A stretch of DNA of 27,517 nucleotides, from assembly GCA_016296635.1 (NCBI GenBank), contig JAEDIZ010000016.1, forward strand, positions 1 through 27,517, read 5' to 3'. The translations under genes were made by a program, and so were the position numbers. Positions 8,260 to 14,694 of this stretch are shown one piece after another (the stretch's first letter is position 1; every line of letters starts with the position of its first letter). Origin of the DNA: Oscillospiraceae bacterium. GTDB lineage: Bacteria > Bacillota > Clostridia > Oscillospirales > Oscillospiraceae. Below the pieces are notes generated by a model. It was not told the origin of the DNA, searched no databases, and saw only the letters and a list, made by a program, of their open reading frames with translations.

Positions 8260-8273
8260 AGAGAAAGTGTCCA
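8245..8273 (-). promoter_or_regulatory. Sigma-A-type promoter for the GT-CsaB operon
   Basis: On the minus strand TGGACA (8268-8273) and TATTAT (8245-8250) are spaced by 17 bases, each with 5 of 6 consensus matches. The -10 is about 43 bases from the start codon. The -35 is identical to that of the tagA promoter. Confidence 0.75.
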
Positions 8274-8336
8274 TACAAGTTATAGTATATTTTCGGTATC
8301 AAATCAATACACCCGCTGATTCAGGAGGCTCTTTCT

Positions 8337-8798
8337 ATGAAATTCATTGACGAAAAAGGCAGACTTTTCGGTAAAATCAATCTGATCGATCTGCTTGTGA
8401 TTCTGATGGTTCTTGCTGCCGCGGCAGCTCTAGTGTGGAAACTCGGCGGAAAATCCGCCGCAAAAGCCGTTGTGAAAAACGACTTTCCCGTGACCTATAC
8501 CGTCCTCGTTTCCGAAGTTCCCGCAGATGCCGCCCGCTTTGCCGAAACGCAGATTGGAACCAGTCTTGTCAACAACGGCAAAATCCTCGACGCGAAGATC
8601 ATTTCCGCTGAGCTGTCGAATCCCGATGTTGAAGCCGGGCGCACCGATCTTCGCCTCACCATCGACGGCTCCACCGTTTTCTCCGGCAACGTCTATAAAG
8701 TCGGCTCGCAGGAGATCCGCGTCGGTTATGAATACATTGTTAAAACCAGTGAACTGGAGCTGACGGGCATCATCACAGCGATGGAGGTCAGCAAATGA
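8337..8798 (+). CDS. DUF4330 domain-containing membrane protein
   Basis: A 153-residue protein recognised as DUF4330: the opening MKFIDEKGRLFGKINLIDLLV, one N-terminal membrane segment at about 15-35, then an extracytoplasmic part with VTYTVLVSEVP and predicted beta strands to the end (KVGSQEIRVGYEYIV). It begins after an AGGAGG-type site. The function of the family is unknown to me. Its stop overlaps the start of the O-antigen ligase-like gene by four bases (ATGA), which implies coupled translation. The topology (one helix and an outside domain) would suit an accessory subunit of the neighbouring polymerase/ligase or a factor in polymer export, but that is inference from context only. Confidence 0.88.
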   Translation: MKFIDEKGRLFGKINLIDLLVILMVLAAAAALVWKLGGKSAAKAVVKNDFPVTYTVLVSEVPADAARFAETQIGTSLVNNGKILDAKIISAELSNPDVEAGRTDLRLTIDGSTVFSGNVYKVGSQEIRVGYEYIVKTSELELTGIITAMEVSK

Positions 8799-10384
8799 TC
8801 AAGGCGCTGCAATCAAGCCTTTTCATCCGGCTTGTGCAGGCAGTCTGCGGTTGGGTCGTTGCCGTTTTTCGCGGCAGCAGCATTCTGAATACTATCGGCA
8901 GGTGGGTACGTTCCTCCCTGGTTTTCAGAAGAATCGTCCGCCTTCTCGGACGGCAGGATACCGCCGTTCAGACCGCCGGATGCGCACGCCGTCTGCAGCA
9001 GGCAAACGGATGGCTTGCCGGCAGAAGCAGACTGTCAGACTGTCTGCAGGGTTCTCTTCTGTGGCGTATTTTTTCCGCCATCGGACGCTGCGCACAGAAC
9101 AGCCGGATATTCGGATGGATCTTTTCCGCCGGAATGACCGGCGTCATTCTGTTCACCGTCGGACTTTATGCGCTCATCGACTATGTGCTGCGCGATGTGC
9201 TTGCCGTACCGGTTCTGTCCTCCGGCTGGGATGAACTGCTTCTTCTGTTTGCCGTACTGTGGATCATCATTGAAAGGATCAGAAAAAAGCTGTCTATCGA
9301 AGCGAAAGCAAATCCTCTCGATCTGCCGGTGCTTCTTTTTATCACAGTCGGTTTCTGCCTGATGTGCTTCAACGATCCGTATCCCTCTATCCAGCTTGAC
9401 GGCTTCCGCGCTACCGTGCAGTATATGCTGTGGTTCTTCCTCGTCACAAGGCTCCTGCGTAATGACCGGGATTTCCATATTCTCTATCTGACGCTGGTCG
9501 CCCTTGCCACGGTGATCGCTCTGCACGGAATCTACCAGTATATCGTCAAGGTTCCCATGCCCTCCAACTGGGTCGCCGCAGCAGAGACTGCCGTCCGCAC
9601 CCGCGTCTATTCCATCTTCGGCAGTCCCAACATCATGGGCGATTACATGGTCATGTTCGTTCCCATGGCTGCCGCACTTGCCTATTATGCAGAGGATCAG
9701 CGCCTGCAGCTGCTTGCCTGGCTTGCAACCATCGTCATGTGCTTTGCCTGCCTCTTTACCATGTCCCGCGGTGCATGGGCGGCTCTTGCCGCTGCGATTC
9801 TCATCTTCGTTCTGTTTGTAGACAGACGGCTGTTCCTGCTGCTGTTTGCAGGCGGCATCCTGCTGCTGTTCATCCCCTTTGTACGCACCCGTATCGGCTT
9901 TCTGTTCACGGATGATTTCGTTGCTGCCAACACAAACGGCGGCCGCGGCGGCAGACTCATCAACGCCATGGCTCTTCTTCACAGTTACAGTCCCACCTTC
10001 GGTGTCGGACTCGGTATGTTCGGCGGTGCCATCGGTATGCAGAATCAGGTACTGGACTGGATCGACTATTTCTACGTAGACAATTATTATCTGAAGATCC
10101 TTGTTGAAATGGGTTATTTCGGTCTGTGCTTCTTCATTCTGACGCTCGTCTGTCTGCTGGGATGTCTTGCCCGCAGCATCTATCGCACGGGCATCTCCAT
10201 GAAACGGGGCACAGATAAAACCTATCCCCTCGCGGTCGGCATGAGCGCCGGTCTTTGCGGCGTTCTCGTTCACTGTTCCGCGGAAAACATTTTTGAAGAA
10301 CCGTATATGATGGTCTACTTCTGGGCCATCGCCGCCATGGTCGTATGGCTCGGGTTCCTGCGAAGCAGAAAATCAGATATGTAA
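8795..10384 (+). CDS. O-antigen ligase/polymerase family membrane protein (Wzy_C-like)
   Basis: A 529-residue polytopic protein. An unusually long basic, cytoplasmic-looking N-terminus (about 1-105) precedes about ten membrane segments, from about 108 (GWIFSAGMTGVILFTVGLYAL) to 503-521. The Wzy_C/O-antigen ligase part covers about 270-450: FGSPNIMGDYMVMF (275-288), MSRGAWAALAA (323-333), a soluble loop with NGGRGGRLINAMAL, GVGLGMFG, and YVDNYYLKILVEMGYFGL (427-444), which corresponds to the H(N)xYL motif before the last helices. Such proteins polymerise lipid-linked repeat units or ligate finished glycan to an acceptor outside the membrane. In this context it is probably the polymerase or ligase for the CsaB-modified polymer. 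It ends just before a strong terminator. Confidence 0.88.
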   Translation: MIKALQSSLFIRLVQAVCGWVVAVFRGSSILNTIGRWVRSSLVFRRIVRLLGRQDTAVQTAGCARRLQQANGWLAGRSRLSDCLQGSLLWRIFSAIGRCAQNSRIFGWIFSAGMTGVILFTVGLYALIDYVLRDVLAVPVLSSGWDELLLLFAVLWIIIERIRKKLSIEAKANPLDLPVLLFITVGFCLMCFNDPYPSIQLDGFRATVQYMLWFFLVTRLLRNDRDFHILYLTLVALATVIALHGIYQYIVKVPMPSNWVAAAETAVRTRVYSIFGSPNIMGDYMVMFVPMAAALAYYAEDQRLQLLAWLATIVMCFACLFTMSRGAWAALAAAILIFVLFVDRRLFLLLFAGGILLLFIPFVRTRIGFLFTDDFVAANTNGGRGGRLINAMALLHSYSPTFGVGLGMFGGAIGMQNQVLDWIDYFYVDNYYLKILVEMGYFGLCFFILTLVCLLGCLARSIYRTGISMKRGTDKTYPLAVGMSAGLCGVLVHCSAENIFEEPYMMVYFWAIAAMVVWLGFLRSRKSDM

Positions 10385-10387
10385 ACC

Positions 10388-10420
10388 ATGCTGCGAAGCT
10401 TTTTGCTTCGCAGCATTTTT
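10388..10420 (+). terminator. Intrinsic terminator after the ligase-like gene
   Basis: A 12-bp perfect stem ATGCTGCGAAGC/GCTTCGCAGCAT with a TTTTT loop, followed by a T run. Confidence 0.9.
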
Positions 10421-10468
10421 CTGCCCGTATCCGGGCAAATCATCCTGCAAAACATACTGATTTTCACA

Positions 10469-10496
10469 TTGATTTTCCCAAACTCTGCGATATAAT
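10469..10496 (+). promoter_or_regulatory. Sigma-A-type promoter for the OCD-FadR genes
   Basis: TTGATT (10469-10474), 16-base spacer, perfect TATAAT (10491-10496), 57 bases before the start codon. No clear FadR operator palindrome was found by eye in the leader. Confidence 0.75.
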
Positions 10497-10552
10497 ACAC
10501 ATAGCCGGACTTTGTCTGACAAATTTTGTTTTGTTTCAAGGGAGAATCTGAA

Positions 10553-11539
10553 ATGGATCATACTGCATATATCATCACCGAAGAAACCGTAAAGCGTTAT
10601 CTCACGCCCGAAGATGTTATCAGGTGTGTGGAAGACACCTGGAGATGGTACGGCGAAGGCAAGGTCGTTATGCCCAACAAGATCACCACGGATATGTCCA
10701 CCGTCGGTGTGGCCGGCTGGTATAACTCCATGCCTGCATACATCGCGCCTATGGACGTTGCCGGCATCAAAGTTGTCGGCGGCTATGACGGAAACAAAGC
10801 GCTCGGTCTTCCCTATATCCTTGCTAACGTCATGATCACCGACTCCAGAACCGGCATTCTGAAGGCGCTCGTCAGCGGCAATCTGATCAACGATCTGCGC
10901 ACCGGCGCACAGCCTGCCATTATGGCAAAGCTGCTTGCCTCCAAAACAGATGTTGTCACCATCATCGGCACCGGTCTGCAGGGCTATATGAGCCTTCTGT
11001 GCATGAGCAAGGTGCTCGACATCAAGGAAGTTCGCGTCTGCGACATCTCTGAAGAAGCAAAGGACCGTTTCATCGCCCGTTTCCCGGACGTTCCGTTCAA
11101 ATTCGTCAAATGCGCCACCAATGAGGAAGGCTGCCGCGGTTCCGACGTGATCATCACCGTCACCACCGCCAATGCAGATCTTGTGGAGGAACCCTGGGTC
11201 AAGAAGGGCGGCCTTGTCATGACGATGGGCTCCTTCCGGGAAACCTCCTTCGATGTAGTCCGCAAAGCAGACAAGATCGCAGTCGATCAGGTTGGCCAGT
11301 CTCTGCATCGCGGCAACGTCAAAGAGCTTGCCGAGATGGGCGAGATCACCGCTGATTCCTTTGACATCATCATTCCCGACGTGCTGGCAGGCAAAATGCC
11401 CGCCCGTACCAACCCGGACGACCGCATTTACGCACAGATCATCGGCACCGGTATGCTGGACGTTGCGGTTGCAGGTCTTGTTCTGGAGCGTGTCATTGCC
11501 TCCGGCGAGGACGTTGCGAAAATCGACATGATGGGATGA
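10553..11539 (+). CDS. Ornithine cyclodeaminase/mu-crystallin family protein
   Basis: A 328-residue NAD(P)-binding enzyme. The start at 10553 (MDHTAYIITEE) follows GGGAG. Features of the family are GIKVVGGYDGN (71-81, with the substrate-contacting Lys73), LRTGA (115-119), the Rossmann loop VTIIGTGLQGYMS (135-147), DLVEEPWVKKG and the Asp245 region VDQVGQS. The superfamily includes ornithine cyclodeaminase, alanine dehydrogenase, ketimine and iminosuccinate reductases and siderophore amino-acid synthases. The exact reaction is not readable here. The gene overlaps the FadR-type regulator by four bases (ATGA) and lies upstream of an L-serine dehydratase, suggesting metabolism of an amino or imino acid. 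I would not call it a true ornithine cyclodeaminase. Confidence 0.88.
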   Translation: MDHTAYIITEETVKRYLTPEDVIRCVEDTWRWYGEGKVVMPNKITTDMSTVGVAGWYNSMPAYIAPMDVAGIKVVGGYDGNKALGLPYILANVMITDSRTGILKALVSGNLINDLRTGAQPAIMAKLLASKTDVVTIIGTGLQGYMSLLCMSKVLDIKEVRVCDISEEAKDRFIARFPDVPFKFVKCATNEEGCRGSDVIITVTTANADLVEEPWVKKGGLVMTMGSFRETSFDVVRKADKIAVDQVGQSLHRGNVKELAEMGEITADSFDIIIPDVLAGKMPARTNPDDRIYAQIIGTGMLDVAVAGLVLERVIASGEDVAKIDMMG

Positions 11540-12225
11540 GCAATTCCATCTATCGTATCAAGCTATACGAGGACGTTGCCAATCACATTGCAGACAATAT
11601 CCGCGCCGGACTTTGGGCACCCGGGACAAGACTTCCGACCGAAGCAGAGCTTGCGTCCCATTTTGACGTAAGCCGCAGTACTGTCCGCGAAGCCATAAAG
11701 AGTCTGCAGATCGCCGGGATCCTGCATTCGCGTTCCGGTTCCGGCACCTATGTATGCGACAGCGCTTCGCTTGTGCTGCACACAAAAGAGCTAACCTCTT
11801 TGATGATTGACGCCGACAGTCTGCATGAACTCGTGCAGGCCCGCGCCATTTTGGAGCCTGAACTGGCTGCGCTCGCGGCGCACGAGGCAACCGCTGCAGA
11901 GATTTCCGCTTTGCAGGAAACTGTCTGCAAAATGGAGCAGCAAACGGACAGAATGGCTCTGATGCAGTTGGGGTATCAGTTCCATCAGCAGCTGGCGGAT
12001 GCCTCCCACAACCGGATTCTCGCCGGATTCTATCATTCCGCCGCCAGTCAGCTGCGCGCCATGCGTGTACTGGACAGTCTGACGCTTGAAGTATATCTGG
12101 ACGGTATCAGAGATCATCAGGCTATTTTGCAGGCTATTTCCGGCCATGATGCAGCCGCAGCAAGGCTCTGTATGCTACAGCATCTGAAAAAAGATTACGC
12201 ACAGTATCTCAATTCAGCAAGGTAA
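11536..12225 (+). CDS. FadR/GntR family transcriptional regulator (FCD domain)
   Basis: A 229-residue regulator. Residues 6-73 form a GntR-type winged helix: NIRAGLWAPGTRLPTEAELA, then the recognition helix VSRSTVREAIKSLQIAG and the wing SRSGSGTYV. Residues of about 95-222 are an all-helical FCD effector domain. Three FCD histidines are visible: H150 (QFHQQL), H194 (RDHQAI) and H216 (LQHLKK). The aspartate that usually precedes the first (DxxFH) is replaced, since the segment reads LGYQFH. FadR-type FCD proteins bind a metal and small organic acids. It is translationally coupled to the upstream OCD-like gene and most likely controls this gene and possibly the downstream serine dehydratase. 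A hairpin follows the stop. Confidence 0.92.
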   Translation: MSNSIYRIKLYEDVANHIADNIRAGLWAPGTRLPTEAELASHFDVSRSTVREAIKSLQIAGILHSRSGSGTYVCDSASLVLHTKELTSLMIDADSLHELVQARAILEPELAALAAHEATAAEISALQETVCKMEQQTDRMALMQLGYQFHQQLADASHNRILAGFYHSAASQLRAMRVLDSLTLEVYLDGIRDHQAILQAISGHDAAAARLCMLQHLKKDYAQYLNSAR

Positions 12226-12232
12226 CAATCAA

Positions 12233-12269
12233 GGCGGAAAGCATACTGCTGTGTGCTTTCCGCCCTTTC
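12233..12269 (+). terminator. Hairpin after FadR gene, weak terminator or partial attenuator
   Basis: Stem GGCGGAAAGCA/TGCTTTCCGCC of 11 bp, followed by CTTTCTCG rather than an unbroken T run, so readthrough into the serine dehydratase gene is likely. I saw no good separate promoter between here and 12322. Confidence 0.55.
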
Positions 12270-12321
12270 TCGTTCCCCCATCCGTTCCTTTCAGATTCCT
12301 CAACCGTAAAGGAGTATGCAA

Positions 12322-13845
12322 ATGAGTCTGAGTTTATTTGAAATCATCGGCCCGGTTATGGTCGGTCCTTCCAGTTCACACACCGCGGGTATGGCACGCA
12401 TCGGCATCATGGCGCGAAACATTGCCGGCTCTGAACCGGAAGAAATCCGGATTCTGTTCAGTCCGAGAATGAAGACAACATATCAGGGACACCAGTCCCA
12501 CGCCGCGTTGGTGGGCGGCCTGCTCGGCTTGAGTGAAGACTCACTTGAACTGCGTAATTCTCTTTTGTTGGCGCAGCAGCGGCGTATTTCAGTTGAGGTT
12601 GATTTTCTGCCGGACGGATGCTATCCGCAAAACACCGCAAAAGTCTGCTTGAAACTTCGTGACGGCAGTACAATCTCCGTAACCGGCACATCCACCGGCG
12701 GCGGAAGCATCCGGATTCTTGCCGTTGACGACATTCCCATGACAATGAAGCCGGACGAATGGATTCTTCTCATCAAAAGCAGTCAGCCGCTGACGCTGCA
12801 GGTAGATGCTTCCGTGCAGAGCGGAATCTGTCATGACGGAAACTGCCTTTCCGCAATTCGTTTTTCCGAAAAGCCTGATTCAGATCTGATGCAGAACATA
12901 ATAGCACAACCCGGTATCGTGGATTTCCGGCTTTTGTCTCCGTTGGTATCTTTCGGTGCAACAAAGCCCGACTTTTCCGGCATTTCCTCCTGCGAGGAAG
13001 CCTGCTGGAAGGCAGCAGAAGAAGGAATTCCCCTTTCCGAGCTTGCCATTTGCTATGAAACAGAGCGTTCCGGCCGTCAGCGTGAAGAGATTATTCAGCA
13101 AATGCAGCTGAATCTGCAGAAAATAAAACAATCTGCTGAACACGGCTTGGAACAAAACAAGCTTTTGATTGGTTTTGCCTCCGGGCATGACGGCAAACTT
13201 CTGCAGGAAGCATGCTTGAACAACCAAACAGTTTCCGGCGGTCTGATTCCGAAAGCATGTGCGATCGCCCTCGGTATTTTGGAACACAACGGTTCCATGG
13301 GCTGCGTCGTTGCCGCACCTACCGCCGGGTCTGCAGGCATTCTCCCCGGCTGCATTCTGAGCATACAGAAAGACAGAGCACTTTCGGATGAAATGCTGAT
13401 CAACGCTCTTTTCACCGCCGCTCTGTTCGGCGTGATAATGGATGCGAAGGGCGTTTCCTTTTCCGGTTCCATCGGCGGCTGTCAGGGGGAAGTCGGAGTC
13501 TCCTCCGCACTTTCTGCTGCTGCCATTGCATCTATCGTTACAAATGATCCGAAGACCGTATCACACGCCATGGCGCTGGCTCTGAAAAATCTTCTCGGTC
13601 TCGTCTGCGACCCGGTGGGAGGTTCCATTGAAGTTCCATGCATCAAGCGCAATGCCGTCGGCGTTTCAAATGCATTCATCGCTGCGGATATGGCGCTGGC
13701 AGGAATTCAAAGCGTCATCCCGCCGGATGAGGTCATCGATGCGCTGATCGACGTACAAAAACGGATGCCGCCTGAGTTGAAATGTGCATCAGTCGGCGGC
13801 CTTGCCGGTACCAAAACAGCAAAGGCATATCTCTCCTCTCACTGA
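12322..13845 (+). CDS. L-serine dehydratase, fused beta-alpha chains (type II-like)
   Basis: A 507-residue [4Fe-4S] enzyme that converts L-serine to pyruvate and ammonia. The start at 12322 lies 7 bases after AGGAG; the ATG at 12316 is too close. Residues 1 to about 205 match the separate beta chain SdaAB of Bacillus: FEIIGPVMVGPSSSHTAG (6-23) and VTGTSTGGGSIRI. Residues of about 210-507 match the alpha chain SdaAA: GGLIPKACAIA, CVVAAPTAGSAGILPG (328-343), GGCQGEVG, GLVCDPVGG and VPCIKRNAVG. Cluster cysteines are C387, C429 and C440. The 42 and 11 spacing equals that known for the Legionella enzyme. The region between (about 146-205), where type II beta chains have an ACT domain, is poorly conserved, so serine activation may differ. 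Its fourth cluster ligand is unclear (C488 is a candidate). Confidence 0.93.
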   Translation: MSLSLFEIIGPVMVGPSSSHTAGMARIGIMARNIAGSEPEEIRILFSPRMKTTYQGHQSHAALVGGLLGLSEDSLELRNSLLLAQQRRISVEVDFLPDGCYPQNTAKVCLKLRDGSTISVTGTSTGGGSIRILAVDDIPMTMKPDEWILLIKSSQPLTLQVDASVQSGICHDGNCLSAIRFSEKPDSDLMQNIIAQPGIVDFRLLSPLVSFGATKPDFSGISSCEEACWKAAEEGIPLSELAICYETERSGRQREEIIQQMQLNLQKIKQSAEHGLEQNKLLIGFASGHDGKLLQEACLNNQTVSGGLIPKACAIALGILEHNGSMGCVVAAPTAGSAGILPGCILSIQKDRALSDEMLINALFTAALFGVIMDAKGVSFSGSIGGCQGEVGVSSALSAAAIASIVTNDPKTVSHAMALALKNLLGLVCDPVGGSIEVPCIKRNAVGVSNAFIAADMALAGIQSVIPPDEVIDALIDVQKRMPPELKCASVGGLAGTKTAKAYLSSH

Positions 13846-13890
13846 CTTCTGTTTCATCTGTGAAAAAATGAAAAAAGCTGAGAAAAGTTC

Positions 13891-13919
13891 TTGACAATTT
13901 TCGATCCATGTGTTAATAT
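13891..13919 (+). promoter_or_regulatory. Promoter of tRNA-Leu
   Basis: A perfect TTGACA (13891-13896), 17-base spacer and TAATAT (13914-13919), 30 bases before the tRNA. Confidence 0.8.
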
Positions 13920-13948
13920 ACTTCAGCAGTCGAGAGACAGCAAACAAT

Positions 13949-14036
13949 GCGCGAGTGGTGGAATTGGCAGACTCGCTAGATTCAGGTTCTAGTGTCCACT
14001 CCGGACGTGCGGGTTCAAGTCCCGCCTCGCGCACCA
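13949..14036 (+). tRNA. tRNA-Leu, anticodon CAG
   Basis: An 88-base class II tRNA. The acceptor stem GCGCGAG pairs with CTCGCGC and is followed by A and an encoded CCA. The anticodon stem CTAGA/TCTAG holds the loop TTCAGGT, with anticodon CAG at 13983-13985. A long variable arm (GTCC/GGAC stem), typical of tRNA-Leu, and the T arm GCGGG-TTCAAGT-CCCGC follow. It decodes CUG. It stands alone between a promoter and terminators. Confidence 0.96.
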
Positions 14037-14040
14037 AAAA

Positions 14041-14071
14041 ACACAAACCGACTTTCGGTTTGTGTTTTTTT
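14041..14071 (+). terminator. Intrinsic terminator of tRNA-Leu
   Basis: An 11-bp stem ACACAAACCGA/TCGGTTTGTGT with a 3-base loop and a run of T, starting 5 bases after the tRNA end. Confidence 0.9.
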
Positions 14072-14085
14072 ATTCTGCGAAACAT

Positions 14086-14119
14086 AATAGAAGCTTTTTC
14101 CATAGGAAAAGCTTCTATT
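14086..14119. other. Second long hairpin after tRNA-Leu
   Basis: AATAGAAGCTTTTTCC and GGAAAAGCTTCTATT pair over about 15 bp with one bulged T and a loop of ATA. No T run follows, so it is not a standard terminator on either strand. Confidence 0.7.
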
Positions 14120-14126
14120 CCTGCAC

Positions 14127-14160
14127 AAAGCCCGAAACCTACCGGTTTCAGGCTTTTTTA
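14127..14160 (+). terminator. Third hairpin after tRNA-Leu, terminator-like
   Basis: AAAGCCCGAAACC pairs with GGTTTCAGGCTTT with one mismatch and is followed by a T run. It could be a backup terminator for the tRNA unit. On the other strand it lies downstream of the YjbR gene but has a poor tail. Confidence 0.65.
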
Positions 14161-14198
14161 TTTGAATCAACCGGATGCAACGAATGGTTATCCGATTA

Positions 14199-14543
14199 TC
14201 ATTTCTTCCCCTTCTGCGTCAGAAAAAAGCTGTCACCGATCAGTTCCTCCAAAAGATCCTGCGGCACATCACTATCCGGACGAACCGAAATCCAATGCAC
14301 CTTATTCATATGGTATGCCGGAGTGATCCCTTCAAACATCTGCCGCAGATGATCGCTCCTGATCGGATCGCACTTCAAATTGATACAAAGTCCATCCCTT
14401 TCGAATATAAGTGCAAAGGACTTTTTATTATGGATATGGCGCATAACTGTCCAAGCATGTGCATCAGCTATATCATCGAAAGGATAATCCTCATATACGC
14501 CGGGATGTGTTAGACATTGTGCAATCAGATCTGCTTTTGTCAT
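14199..14543 (-). CDS. MmcQ/YjbR family protein
   Basis: A 114-residue protein of the MmcQ/YjbR fold. The start at 14543 (MTKADLIAQCL) follows GAGGG by 7 bases; the upstream in-frame ATG codons lack this. Family marks are YPFDD near residue 20, AWTVMRHIHNKKSFALIFE, LNLKCDP-like CINLKCDPIRSD, the GITPAYHMNKVHWISV block and DVPQDLLEELIGDSFFL at the end. The fold resembles a double-wing DNA-binding structure, but no biological role is established to my knowledge. It is monocistronic and convergent with the tRNA-Leu unit. Confidence 0.9.
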   Translation of the reverse strand: MTKADLIAQCLTHPGVYEDYPFDDIADAHAWTVMRHIHNKKSFALIFERDGLCINLKCDPIRSDHLRQMFEGITPAYHMNKVHWISVRPDSDVPQDLLEELIGDSFFLTQKGKK

Positions 14544-14630
14544 AATTTCGCCCTCTTTCATAATCAGTATACCATATTTCTGCATTCCGTTCTATTAGCA
14601 GATTTAATATCTTTCATCAAAAACGGATGT

Positions 14631-14658
14631 TTTACTTATAGCTTCATCATGCTATAAT
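14631..14658 (+). promoter_or_regulatory. Promoter of purA-purB
   Basis: A perfect TATAAT at 14653-14658 with TTTACT at 14631-14636 and a 16-base spacer, 36 bases upstream of the purA start. The leader is too short for a purine riboswitch, and no PurBox was recognised. Confidence 0.65.
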
Positions 14659-14694
14659 TGACAAAGAATGATATTTTACAAAGGAGCCTTCTCT

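Noticed and set aside
9035..10273. A 412-codon open frame on the minus strand
   Set aside because: It is antisense to the ligase-like membrane protein. Its product is rich in Asp, His and Gln, as expected from reverse reading of hydrophobic codons, and no domain is visible.
14566..14571. TATACT on the minus strand as the YjbR gene promoter
   Set aside because: The -10 is good and well placed, but I could not find an acceptable -35 at 16-18 bases; left unannotated.
14625..14694. Purine riboswitch or PurR box upstream of purA
   Set aside because: The leader from the probable start is only about 30 bases, too short for an aptamer, and no PurBox-like repeat was seen.
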